DNA of 64,000 bases from Bathynomus jamesi (Eukaryota; Arthropoda; Malacostraca; Isopoda; Cirolanidae), in assembly GCA_023014485.1 (NCBI GenBank), contig JAJOZX010009426.1, positions 1-64,000 of the forward strand, read 5' to 3'. Below the pieces are notes generated by a model. The model saw only the letters and a program-made list of their open reading frames with translations, was not told the DNA's origin and ran no database searches. The position numbers and the translations under genes are program-made. Below, in pieces: positions 17,655-30,811 of the stretch (position 1 is its first letter; each line of letters begins with the position of its first letter).

Positions 17655-19561
17655 TGGTTGTCCTTTATGCCAATAGATTCAAGTTCCCAAAACGCTTTCA
17701 AATGCCTTTCCAGACCATGGCTGTTCTCCTCAATCTTAACAAAAAGAAGAGCCTTAACTTCCATTTCATTGCAATAACTACCATGTAGCATCCAGCCTAG
17801 CTTACTTTCAATAGCTACCTGGCCTTGAGATGTACGGACAATATTACCAGTGATGAAGTCCCAATAATAGTCAGCTCCAATCAAAAGACTAATATCTTCT
17901 GTTCCCTCAAACTTATTATTGCCCAAATTAATTCCTTTAACTTGCAATTCTTGGACACATGCCATATCTAAACAAGTAGTGACTGGAGCACAAAGTTCCT
18001 CAATCTCTACAGTTTGGACCTTGATAGTGGGACTTTGCGGTAACAACCCTTTAACCAGAACTTCTACCTTCTTAAATTTGGTTCGGTTTTGAACGGAACC
18101 CCCAAACCCAGAAATTCTTAAATTTTCCCTCTTAAGTTCTTTAAACTTCAATTTTCTGGAAATTCTGGTCTTAATAAAACTACACTGGCTACCACTATCA
18201 AACAACACTCTTACAGTAGCTTCTCCCTCATTCCCAATTAATAAGGCTGCAGTTGTTTGCAATAATCCCCCTTTACTTTTACTCCCTTGCATAGCAGTGG
18301 CATGTGCCACTGATGTCTCTACTTCTGGGGTAGGCCTACTAAGAGTGTTTTCACACAATAATGGCTGATGCCTACCATGACATTTTTTGCACAAAATTTT
18401 AAACTTACAAAACCTTGCTCTATGACCTATCAAAAAACATTTAAAACATGCTGTGGACTTAGTTACCCTGTCCTTTCTCTCCTCAAAGGGTAAGGCCTCA
18501 GCCACCTCACATTTATATGACTTGTGGTTGCCTTCGCAAAATATGCATTCCTTGATTCCCTTTAATTTATTCTCAGAGGAGGCATGTAGAGCTGACACTG
18601 TACCTGGGCTATTCCTTTTTGTGGAAACTTTGGTGCTGTGCCTGCCTTTGTCCCTTTGTTTACCATCCCACTGTGCAAACTCAACTCCCTCTCGTCTTGC
18701 TAATTCGGTGCCTAAAAGACTTAACATCTGCTGAAGGGGGATGTACACATGTTCTGCAGAGTGTCCCCTACTTAATTGAAGCAAAATTGAGCTAGGCAAT
18801 TTAGACTCCAGTGTAGGAACCAACATTATACCATACTTTTCCATTCCTACACCCAAGTTGTCCAGGGACCTAGTTCTAATTTCAAATTCATCATATAACT
18901 GCCGTAACTCCTTGACACTATTAGGATTATTAACAGGAGGTATAGCTAAAAGTGCACGGAGGTGGCTTTTAATTAAGATCTCTGGCTTACCAAACCGTTT
19001 CTTTAATATATCCCAAGCCACATTATAATTAGCCTCTGTTAATGCTAATCCTGCTATAGTCTTTGCTGCCTCCCCTTCCAAGAGGGACCGCAAATAATTA
19101 AACTTCTCCACGGCACTTAACACTTGACTAGAATGAACTGCTGATTGAAAACTGTCTGCCCATCCTTGCCATTCCTGAATACTCCCAGAAAATGTTTTGA
19201 GTACAAGCCTCGGTAATTGAACTACATATCTGTTAACCTTAACTTCATTATCAGACCTGGTCTCTAACTGTACTGAGCTACTAAACTCTTTTGCTCGGAG
19301 GCCTACGTTAATTATATCATCAATAATCTCTTCAAAGTAAATTATGTTGTTTTCTATTTCATCCTCTTCTATAAGAGCCTCAATTTTAACATTTACCTCA
19401 CTTAGAGCAACCTTTTTAGTTTCTAATATGGAAAGCTGCGCAGTCACTAAGCGTAAATCCTCTTGCTCTATGGCAGAATCTATAGTGGCAATGACCTTTG
19501 TAATTAGACCTTTGTAGGCGCTTCTCCTTTTTATAAATTTGTTCAATTCAGATGCACTCAT
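17642..19561 (-). CDS. gag: Unit 3 Gag-protease, C-terminally truncated
   Basis: 639 codons from the ATG at 19561, covering the complete Gag domain, three Cys-rich segments and the whole DSG protease. It ends in a short foreign tail (QVQ) because of one missing C. A Ser-to-Tyr change (VNRYVVQ) near residue 112 distinguishes it from units 2 and 4. Function of the truncated product is unknown; the Gag and protease moieties are intact by sequence. Confidence 0.85.
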   Translation of the reverse strand: MSASELNKFIKRRSAYKGLITKVIATIDSAIEQEDLRLVTAQLSILETKKVALSEVNVKIEALIEEDEIENNIIYFEEIIDDIINVGLRAKEFSSSVQLETRSDNEVKVNRYVVQLPRLVLKTFSGSIQEWQGWADSFQSAVHSSQVLSAVEKFNYLRSLLEGEAAKTIAGLALTEANYNVAWDILKKRFGKPEILIKSHLRALLAIPPVNNPNSVKELRQLYDEFEIRTRSLDNLGVGMEKYGIMLVPTLESKLPSSILLQLSRGHSAEHVYIPLQQMLSLLGTELARREGVEFAQWDGKQRDKGRHSTKVSTKRNSPGTVSALHASSENKLKGIKECIFCEGNHKSYKCEVAEALPFEERKDRVTKSTACFKCFLIGHRARFCKFKILCKKCHGRHQPLLCENTLSRPTPEVETSVAHATAMQGSKSKGGLLQTTAALLIGNEGEATVRVLFDSGSQCSFIKTRISRKLKFKELKRENLRISGFGGSVQNRTKFKKVEVLVKGLLPQSPTIKVQTVEIEELCAPVTTCLDMACVQELQVKGINLGNNKFEGTEDISLLIGADYYWDFITGNIVRTSQGQVAIESKLGWMLHGSYCNEMEVKALLFVKIEENSHGLERHLKAFWELESIGIKDNQQVQ

Positions 19562-19753
19562 CTTCAATGTAAACAACCCTTGGGCTCAATACCAAATGAG
19601 CTGAATTGGCAGAAATACTTAACCAAACTGATCAAACGCAAATTTTACTTTCAAATAAACTGAATTGCTAGGTGGGGTACTAACCAACACCAGTATGGAA
19701 TACCAATTTTTCCACCCAAGTAACTGGCGCACTGGTCTGCAACCTTCGCCTAC

Positions 19754-20318
19754 GAATAATAAACCAAATTAACCAAACTGGTAAATGTAGGCCAAAAACA
19801 ACGACAGACAAGTAGCCAAGTTTCGCAATTGGGCAACCAAACTTTCTACCCTGGCACCTTAATTCAATAATAACCCAAAATTAACCAAACCGGTAAAATG
19901 TAGGCCAAAACAACGACAGACGACTGGCCAAGTTTCGCAATTGGGCGACCAAACTTTTTACCCTGGGACCTTAATTCAATAATAACCCAAATTAACCAAA
20001 CCGGTAAAATGTAGGCCAAAACAACGACAGACGACTGGCCAAGTTTCGCAATTGGGCTACCAAACTTTTTACCCTGGGACCTTAATTCAATAATAACCCA
20101 AATTAACCAAACCGGTAAAATGTAGGCCAAAACAACGACAGACGACTGGCCAAGTTTCGCAATTGGGCTACCAAACTTTTTACCCTGGGACCTTAATTCA
20201 ATAATAACCCAAAATTAACCAAACCGGTAAAATGTAGGCCAAAACAACGACAGACGACTGGCCAAGTTTCGCAATTGGGCTACCAAACTTTCTACCCTGG
20301 GACCTTAATTCAATAATA
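19754..20318 (-). repeat. Unit 3 leader minisatellite, 5 copies
   Basis: The same arrangement as unit 1, including the ggcacc variant at the end of the gag-proximal copy (19854), which is shared by units 1-3 only. Confidence 0.92.
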
Positions 20319-20403
20319 CTCAACCCGTCTAGGCCTAACTTGGGCTACAATTTGCACAATCAGAACTTTGCCGAAAAATAGTCACTGACTCAGTCTTGGG
20401 GTA

Positions 20404-20928
20404 GAATCCGGTTCGAAGGACCATGTTATTTTATTTATTTGTCGGGTTCAAAATCCCAGCTGAGCCGTGAACGGCCAAATTCTAAAGGGCCAGTTCTATC
20501 TGAAGCCCAAGTTAAGCTAAATTAAAACTTACGGATTTGAGATCCTATTAGGTCCTACCTCAGGGTAACCTCAGGGTTGCTGACTCGATGCGGGCCTACC
20601 TTAGACCTTAGTTACATGAATTTTAATGTAAACAAAAAGGGTACTATTTATGGTCTTCTTTCTCAACCTTGCAACAACAACGCAACCTGGACTATTGCAC
20701 GGTGCAACAATCTTGTATCTAAACAACCAAACTGAATTGCAAGAGAGCTCTCTACAAGACCACACCCTGTACGTACGACATCCCACAAACGAGTAGAAAG
20801 AACGCGCAGCACCCAAAATGATGCCAACAGTGTGACCAAACAATGATGCCACAAGAGCTCAAAAATGCTAGCTCTAAATTAAGTTAATTTTTCACTAACC
20901 TTACAATTATGAGATGGATATATACACA
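20404..20928 (-). repeat. LTR 4 with adjoining primer-binding site
   Basis: LTR 20424-20928 (505 bp), primer-binding site 20404-20423. It is slightly shorter than LTR 3 through one fewer TA step near the TG end and a shorter T run near the CA end. It carries the gtaaac and ccc variants. Confidence 0.78.
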
Positions 20929-20968
20929 CCTTAACTTAATATATACAAGCAATGCTGCATCAATCAGC

Positions 20969-23928
20969 TTAGTCATCATATCGCCTTGGGACAATAATGG
21001 TTCTTCCTCTTCTAGATTTTCTAACACTCCCCACCGAAGAGGCATTGTTGTCGTTACCTTCCGCAAGGTTAGCCAAGCCTTCTCCATGAGGCTGTAACTC
21101 AAATGTTTCATCTTGACTATCTGTGTTTTTGCTGATTTCTAAAGCATAGAGTTTTTGTATAGGTCTCTTTAACTTTCCTCCTGAAGTCTTTACCAGTGCA
21201 GACCTAACTAAATTGTCTTTGCCAACAAACAACTCTTCAATTATGCCAAGCTTCCAGCATTGCCTTGGTCTTTCATCCCCAATCATTACCACTTCTCCCA
21301 CCTTGATACAATTTGCATTGGAGCCCTTTACCTTGCCTGATGGGTAATAATTGAGTTCTGGCAAGTATTCCATCTGCCACCTCTTCCATAACTGACCTTG
21401 TAGCTCTTCAAGGTACCTGAACCGTCTGGTTAACTCTCCTTGAGTGCTCTGGATAGGCTGCAAGTCTTCTGGCACACTGGGGTTTGATGTTAATCGTTTA
21501 CCACAAAGAAAATGATTTGGTGTCAATGGCTCTGCATCCTGCATACTGTTGTAAACAAAAGTGATAGGCCTACTGTTCACCATTGCTTCTACTTCACATA
21601 AAACAGTAGAGAATTCTTCTTTGCTCAAATGAGCATTAGCTAAAAGTTTCTTTAATGGACACTTTACACTTCTCACTAGCCTTTCCCAAAATCCTCCCCA
21701 CCATGGTGCTCTCTCAACAATAAACTCCCACTGTACCCCTTGGTGTGAAAAGTAGGATTGGAATCCTTCCTCTTTTAGCAAGGACCAAATTTCTTGGAGT
21801 TCCTTTGCAGCCTTTTTGAAGGTTTTTGCATTATCCGATATGATTTTATTTGGGAAACCCCTTCTGTTCACAAACCTTTTAAAGGCCAAAAGAAATACAT
21901 CACTACTTAAGTTGCTTACCAACTCCAAATGGATTGCTCTGGTGGTAGCACAGGTGAAAAGACATATATAACCTTTGTTAGACTCCCCTCGCTCATACAC
22001 ATAGACTGGCCCTGCAAAGTCTACTCCCACTACATCAAATGGGGCAGTATAGACACACCGTTCTCTTGGAAGTGGAGCCACCTTTTCATAATAAGGCTTT
22101 GCACTCCAACGCTTGCAAACCACACATTTATGCGAGACTTTTTTTACTACTTGTCTAATTTTGGGAATCCAAAATTGTTGTCTAATCTCTATTATCACTT
22201 CTCTAACTCCCGCATGTAACAGCTTATGATGAGTATCCAGGATCAAAAGGTCCACAAAGTGCCCCCCAGAAGGTAGCAAAATTGGATGTCTTTTCTCCTC
22301 TGGAAGCCCAGAAAACTGTAGTCTACCTCCTACTCTCAATAAATCCTGATCCAAAAACACATCCAAACCCTTGAGCGCAGAATGTGTTGGTAGAACCTGT
22401 AATGGATGGCTGGTGAGCAATTCTCTCTCTTCACCAAATTTTTCCTTCTGCATATATACCACCCAGTATTTCCTGGCTTGCTGAATCTCATTACTGTTCA
22501 GAATTCCTTCCCTTCTTGTTTCTCCCTTAATGTTGTTGGTAAATCTATATACCCATGCTGTCACTCTTAACAATCTTTTCAGACTGCTAATGTTCTCAAG
22601 CTTCAATATGGGGTCCTGCTGCATAACTTGACAACTGTTCACAGCGCATTTTCTCACCTCACTCACCCATGCTTCTTCAGCCTGGCATTCTCCTACAATA
22701 GGCTGATTGGAAGGCCAGTTTTCACTTCCAAGTTTTAGCCACTCTGGCCCATTCCACCACAAACTTGACTGTGAAAGATCTTTCACTGAAATTCCTCGGG
22801 TTGGTAAATCAGCGGGGTTTTGGATGCCTGGACAATGCTTCCATTGCTTGGGATCTGTGCGCGCTTGAATTTCCTCCACCCTATTGGCAACAAATGGTTT
22901 CCATTTCCTTGCCTGACTTCTTAACCAGTGCCAAACTATAGTGGAGTCTGTCCAATAATAGCTTGGAATTTCATAGAGGGCCAAAGACTTTCGCACTGTA
23001 ATTGCAAGCCGACTAGCAATAACGGCACCCATCAATTCCAACCTTGGAACAGAAAGCCTTTTCAAAGGTGCTACTCTACTCTTTGCAGCAACCAACCTGC
23101 AACTTACTTCCTCTTGCAATGCGCCTCTTATATAAATACAAGTTGCATAGGCTTCCTCACTTGCATCACAAAAGATGTGCAGCTCCAAATTGTCTGGACT
23201 ATTGTTCAACTCTCCAAAGTACCATCTTGGGATTTCAATGTCTCCAAGATGTGCCAATTCTTTGAACCAATATTTCCACCTTGTCTCATTCTCAGCCAGC
23301 TCTACTAAAGATTTCCCATTGAAGGTAAACAAATCATCATCTTGCTGCCAAACAATGCCTAGCACCTTTGCATCTATTGCCCACAACTCCTTAATACCAG
23401 AATCCTCAATACTTTCTGCTGCATCAGGTACTACACAGGAATGACTCATAAACTCTTGTAATTGCGAATGATTGGTCTGCCATTTTCTAAGCTCCATGCC
23501 AGCCTCCCTCATTATAGCTCTAGCCTCCATGAATATCTGTTTAGCCATTTCTGTATTATCCACGGAACACAGCAAATCATCAACATAAAATTTTTCCTTA
23601 TGTGTTCAATAGTGTTAGGATAGACTTCAGAATATTTCTTAAAATGGTACTGCATAGTAGCTGCCAACAGAAATGGACTAGAGCTGAGGCCAAACAACAC
23701 TGACTTCATTCTATATGCTTGAACCTTAGGTTCATTTTCCAACAAGTCTTTCGTATCCACCCACAGATACCTTACTGCATCTCTGTCCTCTGGTTTTAAC
23801 TTTATCCGCAAAAAGGCTTGCTTCACATCTGCAGTCAATGCTACTCTACCAAACCTGAATCTCAGTAACAAGGAAAATAAATCTGCATTTAAATTTGGCC
23901 CAGCATCCAAACAGTCATTCAAGGACAC
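20969..23928 (-). pseudogene. pol: Unit 4 pol, one break before YVDD
   Basis: 868 open codons (20969-23575) cover the end of RT, RNase H, integrase and DUF5641. The RT amino half (23590-23928) is in a different frame because of the shortened A/T run at 23587-23595. His-to-Arg in the QAHTDP stretch of RNase H is shared with units 6-8. All integrase catalytic residues are present. Confidence 0.87.
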
Positions 23929-24079
23929 ACCACCTTTGGTTTGGCTGAGCCATCAAAAACTACCCTCAGTTTGGTGGTAGTTTTGTCTCGCCGTACCACT
24001 GCATGGTGTGGCAGATAATGTGCCTCCTGGCTCACCAGCTCACCTTGCACCCTTTCAGCATAGCCCTCCCTTACATAAC

Positions 24080-26191
24080 TTAGGATGGCTCTTCGTATTC
24101 AATTAACAACTCCTCATTTTTTCTTAGCCTGTACAATGAAGTCTCCAACCTCCGATTAGCTAGCTGAAGGTTTGAACCGGGTTTGCAAGAATCCTTCCAT
24201 GGTAGGCCAACTTCATAGCAACCATCTCTAAACCCAATCCCTTTTTCAAATTGCTCTAAAACATCATTGTTCACTGTACTTGCCTGGTTGTCCTTTATGC
24301 CAATAGATTCAAGTTCCCAAAACGCTTTCAAATGCCTTTCCAGACCATGGCTGTTCTCCTCAATCTTAACAAAAAGAAGAGCCTTAACTTCCATTTCATT
24401 GCAATAACTACCATGTAGCATCCAGCCTAGCTTACTTTCAATAGCTACCTGGCCTTGAGATGTACGGACAATATTACCAGTGATGAAGTCCCAATAATAG
24501 TCAGCTCCAATCAAAAGACTAATATCTTCTGTTCCCTCAAACTTATTATTGCCCAAATTAATTCCTTTAACTTGCAATTCTTGGACACATGCCATATCTA
24601 AACAAGTAGTGACTGGAGCACAAAGTTCCTCAATCTCTACAGTTTGGACCTTGATAGTGGGACTTTGCGGTAACAACCCTTTAACCAGAACTTCTACCTT
24701 CTTAAATTTGGTTCGGTTTTGAACGGAACCCCCAAACCCAGAAATTCTTAAATTTTCCCTCTTAAGTTCTTTAAACTTCAATTTTCTGGAAATTCTGGTC
24801 TTAATAAAACTACACTGGCTACCACTATCAAACAACACTCTTACAGTAGCTTCTCCCTCATTCCCAATTAATAAGGCTGCAGTTGTTTGCAATAATCCCC
24901 CTTTACTTTTACTCCCTTGCATAGCAGTGGCATGTGCCACTGATGTCTCTACTTCTGGGGTAGGCCTACTAAGAGTGTTTTCACACAATAATGGCTGATG
25001 CCTACCATGACATTTTTTGCACAAAATTTTAAACTTACAAAACCTTGCTCTATGACCTATCAAAAAACATTTAAAACATGCTGTGGACTTAGTTACCCTG
25101 TCCTTTCTCTCCTCAAAGGGTAAGGCCTCAGCCACCTCACATTTATATGACTTGTGGTTGCCTTCGCAAAATATGCATTCCTTGATTCCCTTTAATTTAT
25201 TCTCAGAGGAGGCATGTAGAGCTGACACTGTACCTGGGCTATTCCTTTTTGTGGAAACTTTGGTGCTGTGCCTGCCTTTGTCCCTTTGTTTACCATCCCA
25301 CTGTGCAAACTCAACTCCCTCTCGTCTTGCTAATTCGGTGCCTAAAAGACTTAACATCTGCTGAAGGGGGATGTACACATGTTCTGCAGAGTGTCCCCTA
25401 CTTAATTGAAGCAAAATTGAGCTAGGCAATTTAGACTCCAGTGTAGGAACCAACATTATACCATACTTTTCCATTCCTACACCCAAGTTGTCCAGGGACC
25501 TAGTTCTAATTTCAAATTCATCATATAACTGCCGTAACTCCTTGACACTATTAGGATTATTAACAGGAGGTATAGCTAAAAGTGCACGGAGGTGGCTTTT
25601 AATTAAGATCTCTGGCTTACCAAACCGTTTCTTTAATATATCCCAAGCCACATTATAATTAGCCTCTGTTAATGCTAATCCTGCTATAGTCTTTGCTGCC
25701 TCCCCTTCCAAGAGGGACCGCAAATAATTAAACTTCTCCACGGCACTTAACACTTGACTAGAATGAACTGCTGATTGAAAACTGTCTGCCCATCCTTGCC
25801 ATTCCTGAATACTCCCAGAAAATGTTTTGAGTACAAGCCTCGGTAATTGAACTACAGATCTGTTAACCTTAACTTCATTATCAGACCTGGTCTCTAACTG
25901 TACTGAGCTACTAAACTCTTTTGCTCGGAGGCCTACGTTAATTATATCATCAATAATCTCTTCAAAGTAAATTATGTTGTTTTCTATTTCATCCTCTTCT
26001 ATAAGAGCCTCAATTTTAACATTTACCTCACTTAGAGCAACCTTTTTAGTTTCTAATATGGAAAGCTGCGCAGTCACTAAGCGTAAATCCTCTTGCTCTA
26101 TGGCAGAATCTATAGTGGCAATGACCTTTGTAATTAGACCTTTGTAGGCGCTTCTCCTTTTTATAAATTTGTTCAATTCAGATGCACTCAT
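24080..26191 (-). CDS. gag: Unit 4 Gag-protease
   Basis: 703 codons from the ATG at 26191, with the same length and truncation point as the unit 2 copy (IEYEEPS, missing G near 24088). The sequence appears identical to unit 2 at the protein level, although units 2 and 4 are separated by unit 3, which lacks this deletion. Confidence 0.88.
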   Translation of the reverse strand: MSASELNKFIKRRSAYKGLITKVIATIDSAIEQEDLRLVTAQLSILETKKVALSEVNVKIEALIEEDEIENNIIYFEEIIDDIINVGLRAKEFSSSVQLETRSDNEVKVNRSVVQLPRLVLKTFSGSIQEWQGWADSFQSAVHSSQVLSAVEKFNYLRSLLEGEAAKTIAGLALTEANYNVAWDILKKRFGKPEILIKSHLRALLAIPPVNNPNSVKELRQLYDEFEIRTRSLDNLGVGMEKYGIMLVPTLESKLPSSILLQLSRGHSAEHVYIPLQQMLSLLGTELARREGVEFAQWDGKQRDKGRHSTKVSTKRNSPGTVSALHASSENKLKGIKECIFCEGNHKSYKCEVAEALPFEERKDRVTKSTACFKCFLIGHRARFCKFKILCKKCHGRHQPLLCENTLSRPTPEVETSVAHATAMQGSKSKGGLLQTTAALLIGNEGEATVRVLFDSGSQCSFIKTRISRKLKFKELKRENLRISGFGGSVQNRTKFKKVEVLVKGLLPQSPTIKVQTVEIEELCAPVTTCLDMACVQELQVKGINLGNNKFEGTEDISLLIGADYYWDFITGNIVRTSQGQVAIESKLGWMLHGSYCNEMEVKALLFVKIEENSHGLERHLKAFWELESIGIKDNQASTVNNDVLEQFEKGIGFRDGCYEVGLPWKDSCKPGSNLQLANRRLETSLYRLRKNEELLIEYEEPS

Positions 26192-26384
26192 CTTCAATGT
26201 AAACAACCCTTGGGCTCAATACCAAATGAGCTGAATTGGCAGAAATACTTAACCAAACTGATCAAACGCAAATTTTACTTTCAAATAAACTGAATTGCTA
26301 GGTGGGGTACTAACCAACACCAGTATGGAATACCAATTTTTCCACCCAAGTAACTGGCGCACTGGTCTGCAACCTTCGCCTACG

Positions 26385-27054
26385 AATAATAAACCAAATT
26401 AACCAAACTGGTAAATGTAGGCCAAAAACAACGACAGACAAGTAGCCAAGTTTCGCAATTGGGCAACCAAACTTTCTACCCTGGGACCTTAATTCAATAA
26501 TAACCCAAAATTAACCAAACCGGTAAAATGTAGGCCAAAACAACGACAGACGACTGGCCAAGTTTCGCAATTGGGCGACCAAACTTTTACCCTGGGACCT
26601 TAATTCAATAATAACCCAAATTAACCAAACCGGTAAAATGTAGGCCAAAACAACGACAGACGACTGGCCAAGTTTCGCAATTGGGCTACCAAACTTTTAC
26701 CCTGGGACCTTAATTCAATAATAACCCAAATTAACCAAACCGGTAAAATGTAGGCCAAAACAACGACAGACGACTGGCCAAGTTTCGCAATTGGGCACCA
26801 AACTTTTACCCTGGGACCTTAATTCAATAATAACCCAAAATTAACCAAACCGGTAAAATGTAGGCCAAAACAACGACAGACGACTGGCCAAGTTTCGCAA
26901 TTGGGCGACCAAACTTTTACCCTGGGACCTTAATTCAATAATAACCCAAAATTAACCAAACCGGTAAAATGTAGGCCAAAACAACGACAGACGACTGGCC
27001 AAGTTTCGCAATTGGGCTACCAAACTTTCTACCCTGGGACCTTAATTCAATAAT
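26385..27054 (-). repeat. Unit 4 leader minisatellite, 6 copies
   Basis: Copies near 26415, 26527, 26637, 26747, 26857 and 26968. T runs in this unit are mostly one base shorter (cttttac), giving a period close to 110 bp. Confidence 0.92.
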
Positions 27055-27140
27055 ACTCAACCCGTCTAGGCCTAACTTGGGCTACAATTTGCACAATCAG
27101 AACTTTGCCGAAAAATAGTCACTGACTCAGTCTTGGGGTA

Positions 27141-27666
27141 GAATCCGGTTCGAAGGACCATGTTATTTTATTTATTTGTCGGGTTCAAAATCCCAGCTGA
27201 GCCGTGAACGGCCAAATTCTAAAGGGCCAGTTCTATCTGAAGCCCAAGTTAAGCTAAATTAAAACTTACGGATTTGAGATCCTATTAGGTCCTACCTCAG
27301 GGTAACCTCAGGGTTGCTGACTCGATGCGGGCCTACCTTAGACCTTAGTTACATGAATTTTAATGTAAACAAAAAGGGTACTATTTATGGTCTTCTTTCT
27401 CAACCTTGCAACAACAACGCAACCTGGACTATTGCACGGTGCAACAATCTTGTATCTAAACAACCAAACTGAATTGCAAGAGAGCTCTCTACAAGACCAC
27501 ACCCTGTACGTACGACATCCCACAAACGAGTAGAAAGAACGCGCAGCGCCCCAAAATGATGCCAACAGTGTGACCAAACAATGATGCCACAAGAGCTCAA
27601 AAATGCTAGCTCTAAATTAAGTTAATTTTTCACTAACCTTACAATTATGAGATGGATATATATACA
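27141..27666 (-). repeat. LTR 5 with adjoining primer-binding site
   Basis: LTR 27161-27666 (506 bp), primer-binding site 27141-27160. It carries a unique gcgcagcgcccc variant at 27540-27551 and the gtaaac form. Confidence 0.78.
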
Positions 27667-27706
27667 CCTTAACTTAATATATACAAGCAATGCTGCATCA
27701 ATCAGC

Positions 27707-30660
27707 TTAGTCATCATATCGCCTTGGGACAATAATGGTTCTTCCTCTTCTAGATTTTCTAACACTCCCCACCGAAGAGGCATTGTTGTCGTTACCTTCC
27801 GCAAGGTTAGCCAAGCCTTCTCCATGAGGCTGTAACTCAAATGTTTCATCTTGACTATCTGTGTTTTTGCTGATTTCTAAAGCATAGAGTTTTTGTATAG
27901 GTCTCTTTAACTTTCCTCCTGAAGTCTTTACCAGTGCAGACCTAACTAAATTGTCTTTGCCAACAAACAACTCTTCAATTATGCCAAGCTTCCAGCATTG
28001 CCTTGGTCTTTCATCCCCAATCATTACCACTTCTCCCACCTTGATACAATTTGCATTGGAGCCCTTTACCTTGCCTGATGGGTAATAATTGAGTTCTGGC
28101 AAGTATTCCATCTGCCACCTCTTCCATAACTGATCTTGTAGCTCTTCAAGGTACCTGAACCGTCTGGTTAACTCTCCTTGAGTGCTCTGGATAGGCTGCA
28201 AGTCTTCTGGCACACTGGGGTTGATGTTAATCGTTTACCACAAAGAAAATGATTTGGTGTCAATGGCTCTGCATCCTGCATACTGTTGTAAACAAAAGTG
28301 ATAGGCCTACTGTTCACCATTGCTTCTACTTCACATAAAACAGTAGAGAATTCTTCTTTGCTCAAATGAGCATTAGCTAAAAGTTTCTTTAATGGACACT
28401 TTACACTTCTCACTAGCCTTTCCCAAAATCCTCCCCACCATGGTGCTCTCTCAACAATAAACTCCCACTGTACCCCTTGGTGTGAAAAGTAGGATTGGAA
28501 TCCTTCCTCTTTTAGCAAGGACCAAATTTCTTGGAGTTCCTTTGCAGCCTTTTTGAAGGTTTTTGCATTATCCGATATGATTTTATTTGGGAAACCCCTT
28601 CTGTTCACAAACCTTTTAAAGGCCAAAAGAAATACATCACTACTTAAGTTGCTTACCAACTCCAAATGGATTGCTCTGGTGGTAGCACAGGTGAAAAGAC
28701 ATATATAACCTTTGTTAGACTCCCCTCGCTCATACACATAGACTGGCCCTGCAAAGTCTACTCCCACTACATCAAATGGGGCAGTATAGACACACCGTTC
28801 TCTTGGAAGTGGAGCCACCTTTTCATAATAAGGCTTTGCACTCCAACGCTTGCAAACCACACATTTATGCAGACCTTTTTTACTACTTGTCTAATTTTGG
28901 GAATCCAAAATTGTTGTCTATCTCTATTATCACTTCTCTAACTCCAGCATGTAACAGCTTATGATGAGTATCCAGGATCAAAAGGTCCACAAAGTGCCCC
29001 CCAGAAGGTAGCAAAATTGGATGTCTTTTCTCCTCTGGAAGCCCAGAAAACTGTAGTCTACCTCCTACTCTCAATAAATCCTGATCCAAAAACACATCCA
29101 AACCCTTGAGCGCAGAATGTGTTGGTAGAACCTGTAATGGATGGCTGGTGAGCAATTCTCTCTCTTCACCAAATTTTTCCTTCTGCATATATACCACCCA
29201 GTATTTCCTGGCTTGCTGAATCTCATTACTGTTCAGAATTCCTTCCCTTCTTGTTTCTCCCTTAATGTTGTTGGTAAATCTATATACCCATGCTGTCACT
29301 CTTAACAATCTTTTCAGACTGCTAATGTCCTCAAGCTCAATATGGGGTCCTGCTGCATAACTTGACAACTGTTCACAGCGCATTTTCTCACCTCACTCAC
29401 CCATGCTTCTTCAGCCTGGCATTCTCCTACAATAGGCTGATTGAAGGCCAGTTTTCACTTCCAAGTTTTAGCCACTCTGGCCCATTCCACCACAAACTTG
29501 ACTGTGAAAGATCTTTCACTGAAATTCCTCGGTTGGTAAATCAGCGGGGTTTTGGATGCCTGGACAATGCTTCCATTGCTTGGGATCTGTGTGCGCTTGA
29601 ATTTCCTCCACCCTATTGGCAACAAATGGTTTCCATTTCCTTGCCTGACTTCTTAACCAGTGCCAAACTATAGTGGAGTCTGTCCAATAATAGCTTGGAA
29701 TTTCATAGAGGGCCAAAGACTTTCGCACTGTAATTGCAAGCCGACTAGCAATAACGGCACCCATCAATTCCAACCTTGGAACAGAAAGCCTTTTCAAAGG
29801 TGCTACTCTACTCTTTGCAGCAACCAACCTGCAACTTACTTCCTCTTGCAATGCGCCTCTTATATAAATACAAGTTGCATAGGCTTCCTCACTTGCATCA
29901 CAAAAGATGTGCAGCTCCAAATTGTCTGGACTATTGTTCAACTCTCCAAAGTACCATCTTGGGATTTCAATGTCTCCAAGATGTGCCAATTCTTTGAACC
30001 AATATTTCCACCTTGTCTCATTCTCAGCCAGCTCTACTAAAGATTTCCCATTGAAGGTAAACAAATCATCATCTTGCTGCCAAACAATGCCTAGCACCTT
30101 TGCATCTATTGCCCACAACTCCTTAATACCAGAATCCTCAATACTTTCTGCTGCATCAGGTACTACACAGGAATGACTCATAAACTCTTGTAATTGCGAA
30201 TGATTGGTCTGCCATTTTCTAAGCTCCATGCCAGCCTCCCTCATTATAGCTCTAGCCTCCATGAATATCTGTTTAGCCATTTCTGTATTATCCACGGAAC
30301 ACAGCAAATCATCAACATAAAATTTTTTCCTTATGTGTTCAATAGTGTTAGGATAGACTTCAGAATATTTCTTAAAATGGTACTGCATAGTAGCTGCCAA
30401 CAGAAATGGACTAGAGCTGAGGCCAAACAACACTGACTTCATTCTATATGCTTGAACCTTAGGTTCATTTTCCAACAAGTCTTTCGTATCCACCCACAGA
30501 TACCTTACTGCATCTCTGTCCTCTGGTTTTAACTTTATCCCAAAAAGGCTTGCTTCACATCTGCAGTCAATGCTACTCTACCAAACCTGAATCTCAGTAA
30601 CAAGGAAAATAAATCTGCATTTAAATTTGGCCCAGCATCCAAACAGTCATTCAAGGACAC
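27707..30660 (-). pseudogene. pol: Unit 5 pol, multiple frame breaks
   Basis: Open pieces: DUF5641 part (27707-28213), integrase core with D, D and E (28223-28860), integrase zinc finger and preceding region (28921-29335), RT carboxy half plus RNase H (29532-30537) and the RT amino end (30540-30660). The zinc-finger region around 28868-28880 carries several changes together (gcagacc for gcgagac). YVDD is in frame here because the A/T run is A4T6, changing RKNFY to RKKFY. Gln-to-Asp (LQDQLW) occurs in the DUF5641 region. Confidence 0.85.
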
Positions 30661-30811
30661 ACCACCTTTGGTTTGGCTGAGCCATCAAAAACTACCCTCA
30701 GTTTGGTGGTAGTTTTGTCTCGCCGTACCACTGCATGGTGTGGCAGATAATGTGCCTCCTGGCTCACCAGCTCACCTTGCACCCTTTCAGCATAGCCCTC
30801 CCTTACATAAC

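Larger units (their letters stand above)
14304..20423 (-). mobile_element. Unit 3 internal region, pol heavily broken
   Basis: Five minisatellite copies. The gag-protease part is intact up to 17654, but the rest carries breaks near 17654, 17309 (extra base lost inside the common break), 17013, 16500, 14993, 14721 and 14394. Diagnostic state: DEA linker form, A5T5 before YVDD, ccgc, His form, gctgg deletion shared only with unit 1. Confidence 0.9.
20929..27160 (-). mobile_element. Unit 4 internal region
   Basis: Six minisatellite copies account for its extra length of about 108 bp. Only three breaks: 24088 (linker G lost, shared with units 2, 5, 8), 23919-23955 (common) and 23587-23595 (A4T5 before YVDD). 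RNase H carries the Arg form (cgcgc at 22858). The gag-proximal minisatellite copy ends gggacc, unlike its neighbours. Confidence 0.92.
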